DNA from: Symbiodinium natans
Lineage: Eukaryota > Sar > Dinophyceae > Suessiales > Symbiodiniaceae
NCBI GenBank assembly: GCA_905221605.1
Contig: CAJNDS010001668.1
Span: 1,354,276 to 1,418,275, forward strand
Length of the DNA: 64,000 nt
Reading direction: 5' to 3'
Shown here: positions 63,001 to 64,000 of the stretch, in pieces
Numbering within the stretch: the stretch's first letter is position 1
Layout: every line of letters begins with the position of its first letter
Translations under genes and position numbers: made by a program
The notes under the pieces: model-generated
Told to the model about the DNA's origin: nothing
Databases searched by the model: none
What the model saw: the letters and a program-made list of their open reading frames with translations, nothing else

Positions 63001-64000
63001 TAAATTCAAGGATTCCCTTACACTGAGGACTCCAATAAGGTACTTGATCAGCTCCGCCTTGCGTATGTCAGGGTTTAGGGTTTAGGGTTTAGGGTTTAGG
63101 GTTTAGGGTTTAGGGGTTAGGGGTTAGGGTTTAGGGTTTAGGGTGATTTACCTTTTCTTGCTCCGAGGGCCTTGGCAAACTTTCAGAAGTGTATGGAAAG
63201 TTCTCCAAAGTTAGGTTCCCTTTTTGGGTTCCGGTACAACCCTAAACCCTAAACCCTAAACCCCTTCTTGGGTCCCTATATAAGCACCGAGCGGCTTTCA
63301 GGGCTGGGGTCCACAGACTCCTCAATCGCGATGGGGGCTTAGGTTTTAGGGTTTAGGGTTTAGGGTGTAGGGTTTAGGGTTTGGGGTTTGGGGTTTAGGG
63401 TTCAAGCTTTAGGGTTTAGGGTTTGGGGTTTGGGGTTTAGGGTTTAGGGTTTGGGGTTTGGGGTTTAGGGTTTAGGGTTTAGGGAATTATGTAGGGACTA
63501 CGCCACGAGGGGGGTGTAGGGTTTAGGGTTCAAACCTTGGTATCCCCGTGGTACCCTTTTTCCTCATTTTGGTTCACGGTTCCCTTATAACCCTGATACA
63601 AATTAGTTTACTGGGCTACCGATAGACCCTGCCTGGAGTCACCTCATGACGGTGCCCTTTCGGCCCTCAACCCTATGAAGTACTGAGGGGCAGAGAAACC
63701 CAAAATCAAGAACCCCTTCGGTCGCCCCGCGGCTCAGGAACACATCCTTCCAGAAGTTCACACTGCCGGACAAGGCGAGTTGGGATAAGGGTTTAATCTT
63801 AAGGTTTAGGGTTTAGGGTTAAGGGTGTTTTAGGTTCAGGTCAGGGTTTTTCGGATGTTTAAGGTTTAGAGTCTAGGGTGTTTTAGGTCTAGCATGCGTA
63901 TCTAGACCCTTCATGTCGTCTGGCTGTACGTCATTGAAAGGATTTTATCGGCACCATGCTCGTAGCTGCCAGTCTCCTGCGGGTGGCTTTCAAGGTGAGG
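24448..64000 (+). CDS. SPRY-domain protein, hnRNP U-like architecture (3' partial, more than 30 mini-exons)
   Basis: The exons splice to an acidic alanine-rich N terminus, a SPRY domain (SGRYMFEVRIMEVMNPL, VRLGFGTAKSGLFLG, GFDSDGYFLHSK, KNGKRVSPPQPIPDAM, DKALYPLITFKNVTLNYNFG), then VLFPVALPDEGGFDWLDQFL, SDRSLLSWCEKS, NDKPDMGFGIPQLDDLSVRR, RNYVVMEIRGNLMKEERLEA, VACVLVGEPPAPFKKFSQEQ, a K/R/Q/E-rich coiled coil, an acidic stretch and ELTEEEKSR...NTSFQKFTLPDK. I recall this order from a conserved dinoflagellate family often named hnRNP U-like; a nuclear RNA-binding role is inference from that name. Nearly every junction is in frame with a GT, GC or GA donor and AG|G acceptor. The gene exceeds 39 kb for perhaps 750 codons and runs off the window. 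Confidence 0.8.
24505..24585. repeat. (TTTAGGG)n array
   Basis: About eleven units, directly after the proposed first exon. Confidence 0.9.
25085..25228. repeat. (CCCTAAA)n array
   Basis: About 17-20 units, inverted relative to the array at the start of the same intron. Confidence 0.95.
25255..25335 (+). CDS. SPRY gene: candidate N-terminal exon
   Basis: Reads ARTAESTDEPAEACSRLF in the + strand between CCCTAAA and TTTAGGG arrays. Composition suits the acidic N terminus; boundaries unproven. Confidence 0.35.
25678..25770 (+). CDS. SPRY gene: alanine/proline-rich N-terminal exon
   Basis: Reads MPEAAPAAAASTGAEEPPLV, then EPSGSSSAGSLG, and ends at a GT donor (GTATTC) just before a family A element. 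Confidence 0.5.
25781..25875. mobile_element. Family A palindromic element
   Basis: Left end AGCTGAGTGGGCACACTTTA pairs with right end TATGAACTCAGC; inner AAAGTGTA units pair. The same element borders an intron of the DUF262 gene. Confidence 0.75.
26402..26475 (+). CDS. SPRY gene: acidic N-terminal exon
   Basis: Reads ENGENPEEVAAVAEVPEPVA, then EEG. Low complexity, acidic, in the expected place. Confidence 0.45.
26595..26682. repeat. (TTTAGGG)n array
   Basis: About twelve perfect units. Confidence 0.95.
26685..27820. other. Intronic region with exon-like blocks and AT/GA microsatellites
   Basis: A + frame at 26860-26954 reads FWEELETDDTTTGPKDRPAC and ends in TGA; a second at 27160-27232 reads PADVVAHETTAHYFLQFLK. 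Either could be an exon. The rest is a TTTAGGG array (26995-27098), element B (27242-27350), (GA)n at 27545-27570 and (TA)n stretches to 27725. Confidence 0.35.
27242..27350. mobile_element. Family B element
   Basis: CCCTAAGGATCCATGTACCT at the left, with an inner GGGCCCTAAAG/CTTTAAGGCCC pairing; the outer right end is eroded. Confidence 0.6.
27830..27874 (+). CDS. SPRY gene exon
   Basis: Fifteen codons, VKDKAMFYTEDTTLN. CAG|G acceptor and GC donor. The DTTLN motif precedes the SPRY domain in this family. Confidence 0.75.
28139..28200. repeat. (TA)n and related microsatellite
   Basis: Uninterrupted TA units followed by GTATGTATG repeats. Confidence 0.85.
28546..28614 (+). CDS. SPRY gene exon
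   Basis: Twenty-three codons, VMVCTKFGTLMNLTDGGLQY, then LFA. LTDGGLQYL is the conserved start of the domain. AAG|G acceptor; the GC donor continues as AGAKANLG. Confidence 0.8.
28718..28790. mobile_element. Family M element
   Basis: Shares ATTTCCCCCTTATTG-like left and GGGTTTCAAGGGCCATCCTAG right segments with the copy at 5172-5263. Not clearly palindromic. Confidence 0.5.
29787..29820 (+). CDS. SPRY gene exon
   Basis: Thirty-four bases, AGAKANLGAKS plus the first base of a glycine codon. GAG|G acceptor and GC donor; joins the next exon as AKSGRYMFEV. Confidence 0.8.
30188..30262. repeat. (CCCTAAA)n array
   Basis: About ten units, followed by a 90-base unique block with a + frame (AIRVLEPLVEDAPKSS) that the spliced model does not need. 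Confidence 0.85.
30570..30680. mobile_element. Family B element
   Basis: CCCTAAGGGTCCATGTACC at the left and GGCATATGGGCCCTTAGGG at the right, with inner arms CTTGGGCCCC and TTAAGGCCCAAG. It lies in the intron 24 bases before a 32-base exon. Confidence 0.8.
30707..30738 (+). CDS. SPRY gene micro-exon
   Basis: Thirty-two bases completing SGRYMFEVRIME. CAG|G acceptor; GC donor. It joins the next exon as EVRIMEVMNPLEEA. Confidence 0.85.
30759..30895. mobile_element. Family G palindromic element
   Basis: ACTTGGAGGTTGAGGGTACT at the left pairs with AGTACCATGAACCTCCAAGT at the right; CAACCCACTTG and GGGTTGTAAGTG form the inner arms. Confidence 0.8.
31272..31341 (+). CDS. SPRY gene exon
   Basis: VMNPLEEANARARMTGPRN, then QVRL and the first base of a glycine codon. 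CAG|G acceptor, GC donor; it joins the next exon as VRLGFGTAKSG. Confidence 0.85.
31506..31580. mobile_element. Family B element, eroded
   Basis: ACTTGGGCCTTAAAGTGCTT and GGAGCCCAAGTATGGACCC remain; outer ends are shortened. Confidence 0.5.
32313..32365 (+). CDS. SPRY gene exon
   Basis: GFGTAKSGLFLGHSEDP, the core beta strand of the domain. CGAG|G acceptor; the donor is not fixed (GA and GT options). Confidence 0.75.
32440..32600. repeat. AT-rich low-complexity stretch (TTATA and TG runs)
   Basis: TATTATATTATATCATATTA-like units, then (TG)n; intronic. Confidence 0.8.
32762..32828 (+). CDS. SPRY gene exon
   Basis: DVVGFDSDGYFLHSKTKN, then MARSC. The FDSDG motif is diagnostic of the domain. 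AAG|G acceptor; donor near the G-run. Confidence 0.75.
33355..33448. repeat. (TTTAGGG)n array
   Basis: About 13 near-perfect units within the long intron 32830-34218, which otherwise holds mixed CCCTAAA variants. Confidence 0.9.
34219..34254 (+). CDS. SPRY gene exon
   Basis: Twelve codons, VAQKFGPGDVAA. GAG|G acceptor, GT donor; continues as VLNQNSTGPN. Confidence 0.75.
34277..34505. repeat. (TTTAGGGG)n array, 8-bp telomere variant
   Basis: About 25 units of an 8-bp TTTAGGGG unit rather than the 7-bp unit seen elsewhere, homogenised over 220 bases. Confidence 0.9.
34790..34814. repeat. Poly-G run
   Basis: One of many poly-G or poly-C runs of 15-30 bases in introns of this window. Confidence 0.9.
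35589..35618 (+). CDS. SPRY gene micro-exon
   Basis: Ten codons, VLNQNSTGPN. GAG|G acceptor and GT donor. Confidence 0.75.
35750..36150. other. Unique intronic block open on both strands
   Basis: The minus strand has a frame of 116 codons and the plus strand one of 82 over the same bases. Neither has a motif, and the SPRY model splices past it. Possibly a remnant of another gene. Confidence 0.3.
36360..36450. mobile_element. Family D element, partial
   Basis: GGGCCCTTGGGTTGCACAGG and AGTAAGGGACCATGCAACTG match other D copies; left part replaced. Confidence 0.55.
36672..36695 (+). CDS. SPRY gene micro-exon
   Basis: Eight codons, AKTISLFK. GAG|G acceptor; the GA donor restores SLFKNGKRVS with the next exon. 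Confidence 0.75.
36784..36905. mobile_element. Family G element
   Basis: TTGGAGGTTCATGGTACTTT at the left, GGGGCTTGTAAGTGGGTTAT inside; the right end is eroded. Confidence 0.65.
36950..36984. mobile_element. Family B fragment
   Basis: Only the GGGCCCAAGTACT and GGTACATGGACCCTTGGG end remains. Confidence 0.5.
37473..37526 (+). CDS. SPRY gene exon
   Basis: Eighteen codons, NGKRVSPPQPIPDAMKDK. One of the few acceptors without G after AG (CAG|A); GC donor. Confidence 0.8.
37575..37835. repeat. (TG)n, GAATGTGC and AGGTAAACAAA tandem repeats
   Basis: Three adjoining simple-sequence blocks: (TG)n to 37625, 8-bp units to 37680, and 10-12-bp AGGTAAA units from 37738. Confidence 0.85.
38024..38136. 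mobile_element. Family B element
   Basis: Full-length copy with both ends and inner arms; a short internal duplication (GGTCCATGATCCATG) marks the left end. Confidence 0.75.
38479..38508 (+). CDS. SPRY gene micro-exon
   Basis: Ten codons, ALYPLITFKN, joining MKDK before and VTLNYNFG after. GAG|G acceptor, GC donor. Confidence 0.85.
38532..38639. mobile_element. Family B element
   Basis: AAAGGATCCATGTACCTATA and AGAGGTACATGGATCCTCT pair; it starts 23 bases after the preceding exon. Confidence 0.75.
39564..39632 (+). CDS. SPRY gene exon
   Basis: VTLNYNFGPSVMVPLPFRCR, then TIN, closing the SPRY domain (NFGP). GAG|G acceptor; GT donor likely. Confidence 0.85.
39799..39898 (+). CDS. SPRY gene exon
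   Basis: ASIWPKEVLASDVSKKKEHT, then TPAADGQYE. The GC donor joins it to VLFPVALPDEG. The 5' boundary is approximate. Confidence 0.75.
40161..40213 (+). CDS. SPRY gene exon
   Basis: VLFPVALPDEGGFDWLD plus two bases. CAG|G acceptor; GC donor joins it to QFLQKNTTYVELS. Confidence 0.9.
40372..40484. mobile_element. Family F element in an intron, 4-bp duplication GGGT
   Basis: CTTGGTAGCCCAG at the left, CTGGGCTACTAAA at the right, 113 bp, flanked by GGGT on both sides (40368-40371 and 40485-40488). Confidence 0.85.
40500..40570. repeat. (GGGGTTGA)n array
   Basis: Eight 8-bp units, some GGGGTCGA, bordering a family F element. Confidence 0.85.
40876..41045. mobile_element. Family F-like element disrupted by telomere-like repeats
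   Basis: The right end TTACTGGGCTACCAAG is intact. The left end is diverged, and TTTAGGG-like units interrupt the middle. Confidence 0.5.
41180..41520. repeat. Degenerate CCCTAAAC and CCCCTTAAA variant array
   Basis: About 340 bases of mixed telomere-like variants with a higher-order unit of about 65-70 bases (CCCCTAAACTCCTTAAATCC recurs). Confidence 0.7.
41660..42240. other. Unique intronic block with long open frames
   Basis: A + frame of about 150 codons (41789-42250), an overlapping + frame with a CKGRCIVC and CHCYCWKC cysteine pattern, and a minus frame of 105 codons share this DNA. The SPRY model splices across it. It may be a fragment of another gene; no family assigned. Confidence 0.3.
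42290..42324 (+). CDS. SPRY gene micro-exon
   Basis: FLQKNTTYVEL plus the first base of a serine codon. CAG|G acceptor, GT donor. Confidence 0.85.
42346..42465. repeat. (CCCTAAA)n array
   Basis: About 17 perfect units. It sits just after an exon, one of the few introns where the C-rich orientation is at the donor side. Confidence 0.95.
42670..42750. mobile_element. Family A element
   Basis: AGCTGAGCGAGCACACTTTA to GAACTCAGCAAC. The position that is GT in the DUF262 gene copy is GC here. Confidence 0.75.
42788..42845. repeat. Poly-T then poly-G run
   Basis: About 18 T followed by about 29 G. Confidence 0.9.
43025..43072 (+). CDS. SPRY gene exon
   Basis: Completes SDRSLLSWCEKSRKLE. CAG|G acceptor; the donor is uncertain by a few bases. 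Confidence 0.7.
43085..43325. repeat. GGGTTTTA-type telomere-variant array
   Basis: Mostly TTTTAGGG (8-bp) and degenerate units. Confidence 0.75.
43929..44042. mobile_element. Family H element
   Basis: Ends GAAGCAGGGTTTAT and AAACCCTACTTC; contains GGTGAGTGTATA twice. Matches the copy nested at 8312-8426. Confidence 0.8.
44521..44575 (+). CDS. SPRY gene exon
   Basis: RPKGYSLLSRSSNDKPDM plus one base. The GT donor joins it to GFGIPQLDDLSVRR. The 5' boundary is not fixed. Confidence 0.75.
45090..45165. repeat. (TTTAGAGTCA)n, 10-bp tandem repeat
   Basis: Seven perfect 10-bp units bordered by GAGGGCTTTGGG at both sides. Confidence 0.9.
45369..45456. mobile_element. Family G element
   Basis: CAACCCAGCTAGAACCCTAC to GTGGGTTGTATCTACACTT; shorter than the copy at 30759. 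Confidence 0.65.
45640..45712 (+). CDS. SPRY gene exon
   Basis: Codes GFGIPQLDDLSVRRVLNAVA, then TIQA. GAG|G acceptor; the GC donor in phase 2 restores RNYVVM. Confidence 0.85.
46143..46175. repeat. Poly-C run
   Basis: About 30 C. Confidence 0.9.
46325..46364 (+). CDS. SPRY gene exon
   Basis: NYVVMEIRGNLMK. CAG|G acceptor; GA donor (GAGCGC). Confidence 0.85.
46505..46690. mobile_element. Family J palindromic element
   Basis: TCTAAACTACCCCCTAGGTTCC-type units occur twice in direct orientation at the left and once inverted (GGGGAACCTAGGGGGGTAGT) at the right. Confidence 0.6.
47078..47165. mobile_element. Family K element
   Basis: GCTGAAGAACCCCCCAAG to TTCTTGGGG...TGCTTAAC. Shares CCTTATAATATGG-like interior and ends with copies at 51227 and 52893. 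Confidence 0.5.
47165..47292. repeat. (CCCTAAA)n array
   Basis: About 17 units, ending 16 bases before a splice acceptor. Confidence 0.95.
47309..47351 (+). CDS. SPRY gene exon
   Basis: EERLEALPKWYGYK plus one base. Polypyrimidine-rich TTTCTTTCTGCAG|G acceptor, GC donor; continues as RVACVLVGEPP. Confidence 0.85.
47884..48001. mobile_element. Family E element
   Basis: Shares CATTCCCTTATGGTCCCC and CCCTATTCTAAAT with the copy at 62409; ends TATAGGG and CCCTGTATA pair. Confidence 0.6.
48110..48780. repeat. GC-rich satellite: poly-purine/poly-C units
   Basis: CGCACCCGCAGCAAAAAA units, then about five diverged repeats of roughly 110-130 bases, each containing ATGCGAGCATTGTGTTTGC, a G-run, GCTGCGCC and a C-run. 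Confidence 0.7.
48785..49625. repeat. AT-rich degenerate satellite (ATAGAGAAAATAGAGGTTTTC units)
   Basis: More than 15 imperfect units of about 35-45 bases sharing TAGAG...AATAGAGGTTTTC. Composition is strikingly unlike the flanks; any open frames are by-products of the repeat. Confidence 0.75.
49630..49780. repeat. CGCACCCGCAGCAAAAAA repeats
   Basis: Same unit as at 48110-48180, so this unit brackets the satellite zone. Confidence 0.8.
50312..50447. mobile_element. Family I element containing a CCCTAAA array
   Basis: CTGGTTCTTAGTCGGGAATG at the left; CATCCCCTACTGAGAAGCAG at the right; about 45 bases of CCCTAAA units interrupt it. Confidence 0.7.
50458..50513 (+). CDS. SPRY gene exon
   Basis: VACVLVGEPPAPFKKFSQ. 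TAG|G acceptor 11 bases after element I; GA donor. Confidence 0.85.
50709..50850. repeat. (CCCTAAA)n array
   Basis: About 18 units, the last few 8-bp CCCTAAAA. Confidence 0.95.
50879..50893 (+). CDS. SPRY gene 15-nt micro-exon
   Basis: Five codons, EQMLK. TTCAG|G acceptor and GC donor. It bridges FSQ and VKQEVSD, matching family spacing as I recall it. Confidence 0.65.
50948..51018. repeat. (T/C)n dinucleotide microsatellite
   Basis: About 35 TC units with two interruptions. Confidence 0.95.
51227..51331. mobile_element. Family K palindromic element
   Basis: ACTGCTTAAGAACCCCCC and GGGGTTCTTAAGCAGT are exact inverted ends; inner CTTATCAGGGTAATATAGGG. Confidence 0.8.
52027..52068 (+). CDS. 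SPRY gene exon
   Basis: Fourteen codons, VKQEVSDIDFRNKQ. CAG|G acceptor, GT donor. Confidence 0.8.
52893..53013. mobile_element. Family K element
   Basis: GCTTAAGAACCCCAAAAGAA at the left, GGGGTTCTTAAACAATTGC at the right. Confidence 0.75.
53056..53120 (+). CDS. SPRY gene exon: coiled coil
   Basis: EKQQWLLQKRQKQMEKDR, a charged helix. CAG|G acceptor; donor uncertain. Confidence 0.75.
54250..54362. mobile_element. Family F element in an intron, 4-bp duplication GTTT
   Basis: CTAGGATGCCCAG and CTGGGCAACCTAG ends, 113 bp, flanked by GTTT at 54246-54249 and 54363-54366. Confidence 0.85.
54735..54784 (+). CDS. SPRY gene exon: coiled coil
   Basis: AVRKAQKTKEAMVRKL plus two bases. CAG|G acceptor; the GT donor in phase 2 restores KYEQARKEAEA. 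Confidence 0.85.
55331..55446. mobile_element. Family B element with poly-G insert
   Basis: TGTCCATGTACCTACATAGG and GTATGGTACACAGACCCTAA; G-run near the centre. Confidence 0.65.
55521..55590 (+). CDS. SPRY gene exon: acidic linker
   Basis: YEQARKEAEAKGEPLPDP, then PEAAE. AAG|G acceptor; donor unresolved. It is the last SPRY exon before the nested DUF262 gene. Confidence 0.75.
55775..55862. mobile_element. Family C element
   Basis: TTGGGATGTTCCCC and GGAACATCCCAA ends with AGCAGTCCTTAATAGGGATT inside. Confidence 0.75.
56278..56915 (+). CDS. DUF262 gene exon 1
   Basis: About 212 codons, far longer than any other exon in the window. The 3' end is either a GC donor near 56912-56915 or the GT at 56922; both keep the frame with different acceptors. 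Confidence 0.8.
56278..58659 (+). CDS. DUF262 (GmrSD/ParB-like N-terminal domain) protein, complete, nested in a SPRY intron
   Basis: Exon 1 carries the DUF262 signature: IPLFQRTYCWSDEQI, then LLVCIDGQQRCTTASLLLAT. Later exons add AITFCEILNDIDFPQVFLWL, EKSLFGMGALLHNPAPGVPF, HAADLLR and QEELYRKRWLEPLE. In bacteria this fold is an NTP-dependent nuclease or NTPase module of GmrSD and related defence systems; the role of eukaryotic copies is not known to me. The IDGQQR motif is intact. The start ATG directly follows TTCAG, a plausible trans-splice acceptor. About 380 codons. Three of six introns are bordered by palindromic elements. It could be a late acquisition from bacteria, but its introns show long residence. 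Confidence 0.8.
56917..57064. mobile_element. Family A element forming most of intron 1
   Basis: CAGCTGAGTGAGTACACTTT at the left, GTGAACTCAGCAAC at the right, with three copies of AAAGTGTA/TACACTTT inside. Confidence 0.75.
57078..57133 (+). CDS. DUF262 gene exon 2
   Basis: ARAKDIFDRNLRRALRRR. With CAG|G the exon starts at 57078. It ends one base into the next codon, at a GC donor that is the start of the duplication GCCA. Confidence 0.7.
57138..57365. mobile_element. Family F introner: exact intron, duplication GCCA
   Basis: CTTAGTGGCCCAG and CTGGGCTACTAAG ends, flanked by GCCA at 57134-57137 and 57366-57369. Excising from GC to AG restores CGTCGGCCAAGGGG in frame. A telomere-like array lies inside it. 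Confidence 0.9.
57366..57474 (+). CDS. DUF262 gene exon 3
   Basis: PRGPPQRELLASLAQTALDV, then MAITFCEILNDIDFPQ. GT donor. The CEILND...F stretch matches the second half of the domain. Confidence 0.85.
57603..57620 (+). CDS. DUF262 gene 18-nt micro-exon
   Basis: VFLWLQ. CAG|G acceptor; the GA donor is the start of the duplication GAGA. Confidence 0.8.
57625..57743. mobile_element. Family F introner: exact intron, duplication GAGA
   Basis: CTTAGTAGCCCAG and CTGGGCTGCCAAG ends, 119 bp, flanked by GAGA at 57621-57624 and 57744-57747. Excision gives CTCCAGGAGAAGAGC (LQEKS) in frame. Confidence 0.9.
57744..57823 (+). CDS. DUF262 gene exon 5
   Basis: EKSLFGMGALLHNPAPGVPF, then HAADLL. AAG|G acceptor, GT donor. 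Confidence 0.9.
57933..57963 (+). CDS. DUF262 gene exon 6 (short)
   Basis: RFEKNVQRPS. GAG|G acceptor, GT donor (GTTTAAAG). Weak by itself; supported by phase. Confidence 0.55.
58215..58659 (+). CDS. DUF262 gene 3' exon
   Basis: DQEELYRKRWLEPLERAHGG opens a 148-codon frame ending with TGA at 58657. GAG|G acceptor. The stop is the simplest ending, but a GT donor at 58640 is possible. Confidence 0.8.
58680..58765 (+). other. Zinc-knuckle-like frame after the DUF262 stop
   Basis: CRTCVPCKGMGAYASF, then RPCRTCHW: a CxxCxGxG followed by CxxC, like DnaJ-type zinc fingers. It is out of frame with the upstream exon and may be an exon of another transcript or chance. Confidence 0.3.
59380..59450 (+). 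CDS. SPRY gene exon: acidic stretch
   Basis: VGSAPKEEKDDEEEEDDATA. Acidic linker in the expected order. CAG|C acceptor lacks the usual G; donor unresolved, with an in-frame TAA shortly after. Confidence 0.55.
59471..59579. mobile_element. Family B element
   Basis: Full-length copy with both 19-base ends and inner arms. GGT at both flanks may be a 3-bp duplication. Confidence 0.8.
59700..60165. repeat. (CCCTAAAA)n and variants
   Basis: A run of about 12 perfect 8-bp CCCTAAAA units at 59810-59910 within 450 bases of mixed CCCTAAAGC and CCCTATAC variants. Confidence 0.9.
60261..60335 (+). CDS. Isolated exon of an unidentified gene inside a SPRY intron
   Basis: Twenty-five codons after AAG|G, ADLEAAGGAWIVMEPNTAII, then VPAGW, ending at a GT donor. 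Strong protein character with a GAWIVMEPNTAIIVPAGW beta-rich segment. It does not belong to the SPRY order. Probably a remnant of another gene. Confidence 0.4.
60370..60690. repeat. CCCTAAA arrays with a higher-order repeat
   Basis: A block of about 120 bases beginning CCCTAAACCCCAAACC and containing CCCTATACCCTAAAACCC recurs two to three times. Confidence 0.75.
60714..60760 (+). CDS. SPRY gene exon: acidic
   Basis: EADDPEPMEQEPPAV plus two bases. TAG|G acceptor; the GT donor restores VELTEEEKSR. Confidence 0.8.
61129..61238. mobile_element. Family D element
   Basis: CCAAGGGTAGTTGCATGGGG and ATACAACTACCCT ends; contains TATGGCCCCTTCGG. Confidence 0.65.
61552..61590 (+). CDS. SPRY gene exon
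   Basis: LTEEEKSRT. AAG|G acceptor; donor not fixed. Confidence 0.7.
62409..62520. mobile_element. Family E element
   Basis: ATAGGGGTCGGAATAATTTC to CTTTAGGCTCCTGTATT, with TATTCCCTTATGGTCTC near the left. Confidence 0.6.
63536..63621. mobile_element. Family F element, eroded
   Basis: CTTGGTATCCCCGTGGTACC and TTTACTGGGCTACC; flanks too diverged to read a duplication. Confidence 0.6.
63738..63776 (+). CDS. SPRY gene exon
   Basis: NTSFQKFTLPDK. CAG|G acceptor, GA donor. It is the last exon seen; the gene continues beyond the window. Confidence 0.75.

Larger units (their letters stand above)
61591..63737 (+). other. SPRY intron with mixed repeats
   Basis: Contains element E (62409-62520), poly-C, a TTTAGGG array (63070-63140) and variant arrays (63340-63485). 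At 62600-62820 lies a nearly palindromic stretch whose arms AAACCGTCCGGGCGC-like and AATTTGGCCAAATT repeat sequences at 34510-34750. I recognise no exon. Confidence 0.45.

Noticed and set aside
1-64000. tRNA, rRNA, snRNA or CRISPR features
   Set aside because: I looked for cloverleaf-like stems, conserved rRNA blocks and regularly spaced unique spacers; the regular repeats present have no unique spacers and no RNA gene was recognisable by eye.

Overview
The window looks like nuclear DNA of a dinoflagellate (Alveolata). Three independent signs agree. The dispersed repeat is TTTAGGG, the telomere type dinoflagellates share with plants. Exons are tiny and joined at GT, GC or GA donors with an almost invariant AG|G acceptor. 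The coding pieces assemble into an EF-hand voltage-gated channel and an alanine/glutamate-rich SPRY protein of the sort I associate with dinoflagellates. No rRNA, tRNA, CRISPR or bacterial operon is visible. Family calls rest on my recall of families and on reading frames kept open across splices; no search was run.

Layout, all recognised genes on the + strand. (1) 43-12.2 kb: a four-helix-sensor cation channel followed by a Ca2+-binding tail; the 5' end lies before the window. (2) 12.2-24.4 kb: unresolved. It holds exon-like unique blocks between repeats, including a coherent two-exon piece at 14.06-14.25 kb, a possible 3' exon ending near 23.51 kb and a 2.1-kb AT-rich island without telomere-like repeats. 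(3) 24.4 kb to beyond 64 kb: one very long gene for a SPRY-domain protein (hnRNP U-like architecture) with more than 30 mini-exons of 15-100 nt. (4) 56.28-58.66 kb: a complete DUF262 (GmrSD/ParB-like) gene on the same strand, apparently nested inside an intron of the SPRY gene.

The non-coding DNA is the remarkable part. It is packed with (TTTAGGG)n arrays. In most introns I could delimit, the G-rich orientation lies near the donor and the C-rich orientation near the acceptor, so introns carry telomere-like inverted repeats. Scattered among them are at least a dozen families of short palindromic elements of about 80-150 bp (here called A to M). One, family F, is an exact intron in three places. 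It is flanked by 4-bp target duplications that begin with G (GTTC, GCCA, GAGA). The first duplication copy supplies the GT, GC or GA donor, the element end supplies AG, and the second copy supplies the obligatory G after AG. These are introner elements; introners are already described in dinoflagellates, but this mechanism can be read directly here. Nested insertions with clean duplications show the families were active in succession.
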